A stretch of 64,000 bases of DNA from Mesocentrotus franciscanus. Its lineage: Eukaryota; Echinodermata; Echinoidea; Camarodonta; Strongylocentrotidae. Location: assembly GCA_037976565.1 (NCBI GenBank), contig CP137679.1, positions 8,787,973 through 8,851,972 on the forward strand, given 5' to 3'. The notes beneath the pieces are model-generated. The model searched no databases and was not told where the DNA came from. It was given only the letters and a program-made list of their open reading frames with translations. The translations under genes were made by a program, and so were the position numbers. Shown here piece after piece: positions 43,707 through 52,700 of the stretch (positions are counted from its first letter, which is position 1; the number at the start of each line of letters is the position of its first letter).

Positions 43707-46700
43707 AATACATAACCTTGAGGAGATAAGAAGCGGAATGTTATAAATTCTGATACTCTTATGAGAGAAATTACATTTACCAATAAAGATAACCTATAGC
43801 TCTAGAAGGTATTTATATCATGTGAAAATTAAAAAACTTACCAGTATCCCTTTTTAGTAAGCTTTGTAACCCATTAAACTACCGGTAAGGTAAATTACTT
43901 TAGCCACAATGTTTGAAAAGTAAGTAACATATCAATGTCACCTTCAAAATAAATTAAAAAAAATGAAAAGCAAACATCCATGTCTTGAATGAATCACACT
44001 ACACCCCCATGCCCAACAAAATATCTGTATATTCCTCTTCAAATCCTCTGTATTCTGAGGAAGGAAAGTTGTCAGATCTGAATTACAGCGCAGGACGGCA
44101 GTGAAACTCGCACTGATCTTCCTAGGTATCCCCAGCACAATCTAGGTAGCTGACGATAGGCAACGTGGGTGTTTTTGCTGCAATGAACAAAAAAAAATAA
44201 AAATACAAACACAAACCATTAGAGATAGTAACATCTACCTCCTATCTATAAGAATTTTGACAAGACAAATATATACATGTACAGAAATAAAAGGGAAAGT
44301 GCACAATTCCCATTTTCCTCCACTCAATATCATTCAATAATAATTTTCTTTTAAATTGCATCTACTATTAGGAACGTCACTACAATTTGACGCATAAGCA
44401 GTGATGGCATGTGACCATGGAATGCAACAACCACCACTTCTATCAATCATATCTGTTTTAATACATCGCACCATTTATATTTTACAATATGTACGTACAT
44501 GAATAATGAAGTCTGTGAGGTAGCGATGGGGCGCGGACACGAACAGTGGGGTTCGAACTTTGTAACAGAGAATCACCAATATCGTTTAATGTCTCATCTA
44601 AGACATCTTGATGACATAGTTATGATATATACTGAATTCAATAATTTGGCACCCTCAGCACCCCCCCCCCCAAAAAAATTGTGCCTGTACAGTGAGATAC
44701 ATGAGATACATGTAACAAACTATTGTTAATTTTCTGGTCCAAATTCTTTGTATTCTATTGTATTTTAGCCCTGATATAACATGGTTTCGATAAAACAGGT
44801 AGTTTTTCTAGTCCAAGGAGTTTATTATAACCAAATTCCACCGTGGAACTACGATGTATGTATTGTACGGACTAAAAATTGTGAATACTCACTCATTTTC
44901 AGTGGCATCTTGTCATGCTTGTTGGCAGTATACTTGTGGCGGTACTGGTAGAAGGCGGTCTCAAGTACCCACCTGTCTAGACAAACACTCCTGAAACCAG
45001 GACGGTCTGTGATGCAGTCCAACTCCTTTGGCTCGTAACATTGTCTGCGTGAACTGGGGAAGTTCTTTAAAGCAGATGGTCATCACGACCTTCAGCATTG
45101 CAGAGCAGCCTCCATGATCCACTGCATGAACACATGAATGAATGTATAAAACAAAAATTGTTTATTATGTAGACCTATATCTCATCTTATCATTCATTGC
45201 GCTATAATCGTGTGAAAAAATAGGACATGTACATGATGTATTCAGTAAATGTTTGAAGATTTTATTAGTTTCACAATTAACATATTACATTGCAGACTAG
45301 ATCTAGACCCTATGTGTGATTTGTTTCTGAAAATAGATTTCAATAATCTAGATCGAAAGTAAATAGAACTTAGAAGCCAATCGTACAATACAAAAGCTCG
45401 AGTATTGTTTTGTTCGGTGTCGCAAATCCTGGCTCGGAGCTCGGTCATGCAGCTCAGCTCAGTCTGTGACAGTTTCATTACGTAAGCCACGCACGCCGGC
45501 CTCCACCAAAGCATTCACTGCCCCGCAGCTGGGCGGTGTAGGCCTACGGCTGCAGCATATTATGTGCACATCACCGGGTACATCGCATCGCATGTGAATA
45601 GTGCCGATTGTCTCAACCCAAATATAAATTTAATAACTATAAATGCTCCTATATATAGCTATTTACATCATTCTCACCAATGATTGTGGCCAAGTCTTTC
45701 TTCGATGTCTTCCTGATTATCACGAACGCCGACAAATTTAATTGTCTCAACTTCTCTCAGTCTCACTGGATCTGGAAAGGCAGGCTGAAACAGTCAGTAG
45801 TGTAGGCAATATTCCAGGAGCAGCATCAGCAGGAACTTCATCTTTTTCCTCAAGTTCCTCTTGAAACTCAGGCAGATTTTCTTCTCCGTCAGACAAAGAA
45901 TGTTCACAGAATCCATCCTCGTTGTCACTCCCACGCAAATGATCCATTTTTCCAGAAAAAAATAACTTCCAAAAAAAAATTAAAGCAGCAAAGTTCACTC
46001 AGTGGTTTTACAAATCAACCCACAAAGCCAATACAATCACGCATTTTACTCTCGCTCAAGCCAGCTTTGTGTTCTCCCGCTGACGTCACAGGGATTACGT
46101 AATCGCAAACCATATTGTCAACAATTTCAGGGGGCGTTCCGAAGCCTATTTGTTTTTTCTCATTTTGCAGCTAAGTGATTGAAAATGACTGGAAATTGTT
46201 TTCATCATCAGATTCACGATAAATAATTACTGTACAATAGGTTAAAAGTTGAGAATTTGAGGTCGTCTGATGTCATAGATCCTTTAATCAAATCTATAAA
46301 GGAAATCACACTATTCAGCAGACAAATCAACTCGATGTTTTCTTGGATTTATATTTTGTACGATTACACTCTCACATGAAAAATAAGAATGATTTATTTG
46401 TTAGGGGTGGGGGGGGGTTCTCACATGAACTGAACATATATTGACTTTAGGATCAACATTCAATAAATGTTTGTATTTCCACTCCGGAGAGATGATTTTG
46501 ATGAGAAAAAAAAATGAAGTAAAACAACATACATTGAATATGACTGTTGCAGATAAAAAAAAAAGTGAAATGTAATTAGCACCTTAAAAATGGACTCTCG
46601 CCATGTTAGGTCTATAATTTGAAAAAACACTTAGTTCATAGTTTGATTGTGAACAAGTATCCATTCGATAACTTCTCGCAGAGGCAGACCTGACTTGTGA

Positions 46701-49700
46701 CAGCGTGTCGATGACTCTCACTATGGACAGAACCCTTCTTGAGATCGGCGACGACGCCCGCGATGTCCATTTCGAAGACGAGTCTTGTGTTGGATACGAC
46801 CACGACAGTCAGCATGTTGCGATCACCACCATGTACGACAGATGTGATACTACGCAAGAGGTATGGTCAATAAATCTTTATTCACCATTGATACATCACA
46901 AAATACTACTTCATGAGGATTCCAGTAATGATCTCATGAATCGCTGTTCCATTCTTTCAGTGACCATGTAAATTATCTATATTATTTTACAAGTGCTCGT
47001 AGAAGATTATTCCCCATCAGTAATAGACGTATAGATTTAAATATCGTCTAGGGGACCACATGTCTAACATCTGTATCGTTATGAATATATATTGGCTAGA
47101 TGAATTACACAGTGTGGTCATGACCTAGAATTTGTGAAGATTATCTTTTTCTAGATGCATCTATTTGGGTCAAAGACCTTAGGTTAAAATATATTTTAAA
47201 AACATATTGAACGTGTCTGTCAAGCTAAATTAATTTCACAATTAAAAACACGGTATTTCTTCAGAGGCTGTTAAGCATAAACCCTGGAATAGAACACCGA
47301 TGTATGGATGGCAATAAATGCCAAAGATGAACAAAAAATTATGTTATTCGTCTTTATTCGTACCCTAAATATTATTATAATGTTCACTTTTTCAGCAGAC
47401 CATAGTAATTCAGGGGTTTATATCATTGTTGAGGTTTTATATCACCTTCGGCCTTGTAGAAGTGTAGTAGTATACTAAATATAGTCGGTGGATTGTGGAC
47501 CACAATGTACTGGTGAGAGTCCCTGCCATAGTACTAATGTCTTTTGGAAAACACCTTTAAACTACATTTGCTACTCTACAGTCAGATGGTTACCCGGTCC
47601 GAAAAAAGCTATTTATTGATTTATTATTATCATAATTACTGGCAGCAATGATATTATTATCATCATTATCATCACCGGTAGAACAGTGAACATGTTTAAC
47701 CATTCTCAGAAACATTTTGTTACATTTTGTTCCACATAACAGTTTCTCTATTAACATCTTCCTTTAATGTGCCCCCCCCCTCCCTTCAATACTCGCAGCA
47801 AGACGACGACTACATAATATTTACCAACATGGTGACGTATTACAAGCCTCGCCCTGAAAATGGAACTAATGAGCTCATTACCAGAGAACACTATCTTCAT
47901 ATCCCTGTTACTTGCTACCTAGAGAGGACACAGGACTTAGAAGAGTCTTTCTTGCCTGAAACAAATGTTTATGTTTTCGAAGAGGTGAGGATTCATTTTA
48001 CTTTGTAGCTTAAGTAAAGCGAATTATGGTAGGAGCAACGTGGTATGTCGGTGGAGATGTCGTGGAATAGTAGTTCATTCACTTGGCTATCAATCCATGG
48101 GTTGAGGGTTCTAATCCCAGCTCGGCGCTAACGTCCTTTGGCAAGAACAGTGCAATCATGTTTAAGAGCCAGGACCACCACAGCGTGAGGACATTTGCGC
48201 TAAATAGATTTACCGAAGTGTGACATCATACTGGCCAAGTTGTGAAGGTTGCTGTTTCCAAACAATTTTTGCGCTAAACAACGTGGTGATCACACCAGCC
48301 CCAAACATTGAATTCGCCCTACTCCAGGCCGTTGCTTGAATGATTTTGCGGTGAACCTCATGTGCGGCCTCTGTTGTTTAGAACCAGTTACATGGATGAC
48401 GGCTGGATATGGCATTAGCACTTCGGTACTCTATAAGAAGACACCATTATTTTGTATTATTATTATTATATCACTATTATTACTATTATAATTATTATCA
48501 TCATTAATATTATCATAATGATTATTATTATAATTAGTATCATTATCATTATTATTAAGGCTCTTGACTCTCATATTACAGGTCCCGGGTTCGACCCTTG
48601 CTGAGTGCTTACATCCTTGAACAAGGTGTTTAGCCACATAGATGTTGTCACTTTAGATCTAGGTTTATTAAATTGATAACTGTAAGTAACTGTAGAGCCC
48701 GTAAAAGAGTAATGGCTACCATAGGCAAATGAGACCACGTTATTATATATTATCAACATTGCATCAGATGTTAAATGATTGCTGTATATTTTCTGTCATA
48801 TTTGAAATTATGTTAGTTTATATGTCTCGACCAAATTTTGCTGGTCAATTTTTGTGTCCCATATACCCATGTCTGTATTAGACACACATATAATTTGAAA
48901 TATATCTCTTTCAAATGTGAACTCACTTTCTAGGAAGGGTACGGCGAGTTCTCTCTAAACCTTGACCGGTATACAAATTCGGGCTTCTACCAACCTGCCA
49001 ACGATTCCGGCGTAGTTACGCTCGGCACACCGCTATACTTCGGCGTCCGCCTGACGGCCGTCACGAACCTCACGCTTCTCATCGAGTCGTGCTGGGCAAC
49101 GAGCTCGCCGGGCCCACGGGACGACCACCGCTATGATATCATCGAGAACGGGTAGATTATTTGTTTCTACCTTTGCTTACTCAGTTTTTAATCTGATCCT
49201 TTTGTTTCTTGCGTGAAATATACCGATTGAGGCTAATTAGCTTCCCCATATGTCCTATGGACTCAGTTTTCTCTCTTTCTATTTGTTAATGATTTTTTTC
49301 TTCTTCTTCTTTTTCTGTTTGTTTTGGTGTTGTTTTGGTGTTGTTGTTGTTTTGTTTGTTTGTTTGTTTGTTTGTTTTGTTTTTTTTTGTTTTTTTTTGT
49401 TTTTTTGTTTGTTTGTTTGTTTGTTTGTTTGTTTGTTTTTTTTTTTTTGGGGGTCCCAGACAATTGCGTTTCATCCATCAAGTAAGAGCAGTGCACCCCC
49501 TCTCATGAATAGACATACACTTTGCCATTCCTAAGGGGCGGACTGACTATGGGGGGTCTGGGGAGTTTCCCCCTACGGGCCGCTTGATATTATGTCCTGA
49601 GGGCCGGTCGATTTGTGCTCTGACGGCCGGTTGATATGTATCCTAGAGGTTGAGTGGGCCGGTCGCATCGAAACTCTCAACTGAATTTCAGTCGTAGTCC

Positions 49701-52700
49701 GCCAATGCATTAGCCAAAAGTTTTAAAAGGCACGACGTATATAATCATGAAAACCAATTTATTTCAATACATGTGTTTGTGTTGTGTAGATGTGCCGTGG
49801 ACAGCACAACAGTCATCTACAATTGGGCCTCTCCAACTTTCAAGGGATTCAGTATCGATGCTTTCACCTTCATTGGCGATTACGACAAGGTGAGTGTCAA
49901 CAATGGCCCTTTGTACCCCCTCGTATCCTTTGCACCCGGTGCGTCATTTTATTGACGTAGTACTGCGTCAGTGATTAGTGTGGTCTCTGATTTTTTAAAT
50001 TTTATTTCATTTCATTTCCAGGAACATAAAGGAGTATAACAATAAAAAAGAACACAATAAAACGAATTACAATAATAAATACAATAACAGGAAAAAGCCA
50101 TCAACTAATGTCTGAGGATTACCAAAAGAAACTGAGTTTCTGTAGGAGGCTTTCCTCATTAGTTGATGGTATAATACTAATAAAATAAGAAAAAGATGCA
50201 AAAGATAAATCATGAGATCATAAATATAAAATAATCAAGTGTTGTTCAAGAGAGAAAAAAGAAAAGAAATTGCACTCTGGGCGTCAATCTTGTTAAAAGA
50301 CGTTATCAATTGGTGACATAGCGCAAAATAACTAACCCTATGGTTCCTATTGCACTGGGGGATTTGTTCCCAAAGACGGGCAAAGCTGTGAAAAATAGTG
50401 AACTTCAAAGCTTTGCATAGGGCTCTGATCCGACATGTGAGAGTGACAAACGGCGAGTGTAAAATAAACGATGGGCTTAACTTTAGAATACCCTCGGCTA
50501 CTAATAGGGTTTATGTACATAAAGGTCGAAGACCTAGTTAGAGTAAGAGTAAGGGTTATGAATAGGATTGAGTAAGAGTAAGGGTTATGAATAGGATTAG
50601 GTTTAGTGTTACTTAAGAAACTTAAGTCTTCAGAGTCAGCTTCATTGATGAAGCGTTGGGTAACCTACAAACGTCTGGTGGGGTATTCTAAACCCTTTCT
50701 AAAGTAGCTCAGAACGGTGCAGACAACGAGTTGGAAAGGAAGCATGGGCTACTTGACTTAACTAGGGGCTCGAATAGTGCAGTAGCGTAGGTATTAAATA
50801 ACGCTATCGAAATTACACCTCATATACAACTGGGGCTTTATTCTAAGCTCTACTGACGTATAAATGCGTCAGCAACTGGCGCAGTCTTTCACACAGTTAC
50901 TGAATGCAAAATTAATTACCGTTGCATGCTAAAAATTCATTCAGGGTCTTGATTAATATATCGAAATTAAGTATTAATTATGCACTGGGTAATAGGTTTT
51001 TCACTGGTATGTGTTTATCTGTGTTATTAACTCGGAGACTGAGGGAGGGGGCTACGACTAGGGTTATCATGGTTTTATTGTTACAAATTTTCTCTCAAGT
51101 TTGTAAGGGCTTAGTGCTTGGTGGTGTTACAATTTGCACAGCATTGTAATGGGCCCGTTACGGGTCGGTCGGCGACTACGAGTTCAGAAACAAAATGAAA
51201 ACGAAACAAGCTCGGATATACAGTTGAAGTCCACTTTATTATTAATAAACTCAGCCGAAGCTCCAATAGTTCAAACGAAGATTATTTATATAAGGACATT
51301 TTAAAATAGCTTATTCTCTCAGAGTTCTCTCAGAGGCTGGGCGGCCCTATAGATTGACCGAATTTAGCAGCACATCCTCATACTGTAACAGAACAAACTA
51401 AAACTCTCCAAAATGTCGCACATGGCGTTTAAATACTCAAGCACCCGACGAGGCTTAAAGTCACATGATCTTATAAACCAATCAGGGGGACCCTTACGAA
51501 GACAACCAATTACAAGGTATGATATATAAAATGACCCTTAGCTCATCCGACCTCGAGACCAGTTTAATTTACCAATCAAGAGGGGAGTTATACATTCAAT
51601 TAAATATAACCAATGACAAAGCACCATAGATAGAGTGGTTCAGACTGTTTCTCCGGAAAAAAGTAGGAGAAGCCTACAGCCCCCCAAGAATGTAAGGTCC
51701 CCGGAAAAAAACAGTCTATTGTCTAACGTGTTTATCGGAAATAAACACCTGTAAATCTAATGCAGAAATTCAAGTCCAGGTTTTTTTTTACCCGTTCCTG
51801 GCATACTACTGGGAGCATAATTAATGCTGTTCAACTTTAGATGTATACAAAGTCAAACTAATAACCCTACAAATGATCAACTTAACCCAACTCCGCTATT
51901 GCTATAGCGCCCCCTTTAGGTCAATGTTTTGCCCAAACAGCGTACCATTACAATACCGTAGCGACTTCTTACCATATGCAAGAGCGCGTTCTCAAGGGTT
52001 TTATATAGAAGCAAAATAACCGGTTACCATGGTAAAAACAATCCTGAAAATTCCACCTGATTAAGGTGATAAAGATCTAGTAGATGGATCTGTTTTGACA
52101 TTAGTGATTTTTGTTGAACCTTTTTGGTGTAGACATTGCAATTGTCTCAATAATGGGCCAACCGCAACTGAATATCACACAGCACAACATTCGGGTGGTT
52201 CCATGTTCGAGTGAGGTATTTCTGCATTAAATAATGACCGTCTGGATGGTATGGGGAATCCTCTAAGAAAATTGCATTTGTCAACCGTCCCCATACATAT
52301 ACACGTAGATGCAATCATTGGAGCAAGAAGTAGATTAATGTAAACAGGGACCTGTAAATATATTGCATGTCTCTGGTGGAACAACATCCCATACAAGAGG
52401 CTGATAAACCTCAGTCACACCGACAAACCGACTGATTCTTGACCATAGACGTAATTTAATATTTTTGTTCGGTCTGTAGTTGGTCCGGCGTTGGTCTTGT
52501 CGGTGTGACTAAGGTATGAAGCTTTCGGTTGAGTAGGCCTAGTGCATTATAATCAATTCTAGACGTAATGCAAACATATATGCCCATCGAACACTATAAG
52601 ATCCCCCTAGTCTTATAGAAAGAAACAAATGAACAAAACAAAAGAAAGAAAAAAAAAAAAAAAAAAAACACCGAACACTTTAAAATCCTCCTGTGATCAG

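Larger units (their letters stand above)
41505..46283. mobile_element. TTAA-flanked two-gene DNA transposon, decayed (THAP plus ballast-like)
   Basis: TTAA occurs at 41501-41504 and 46284-46287. The left end starts AGGTCCTCTGCAATCC. The right end, complemented, starts AGGATCTATGACATC. Further in, both ends carry a similar box: GTACGTCATCGGGAGAA near 41708-41724, and on the other strand TGACGTCAGCGGGAGAA near 46073-46090. Each box is followed inward by an ORF pointing to the centre: THAP on the plus strand from 41858, ballast-like on the minus strand from 45947. Similar long ends with convergent genes suggest one element. TTAA targets and THAP domains are features reported for Kolobok-type transposons; the assignment is inference. 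No transposase core is visible. Confidence 0.6.

Noticed and set aside
49250..49534. Phe/Leu- and Lys/Gln-rich frames
   Set aside because: Microsatellite TTTG/T-run translation inside an intron.
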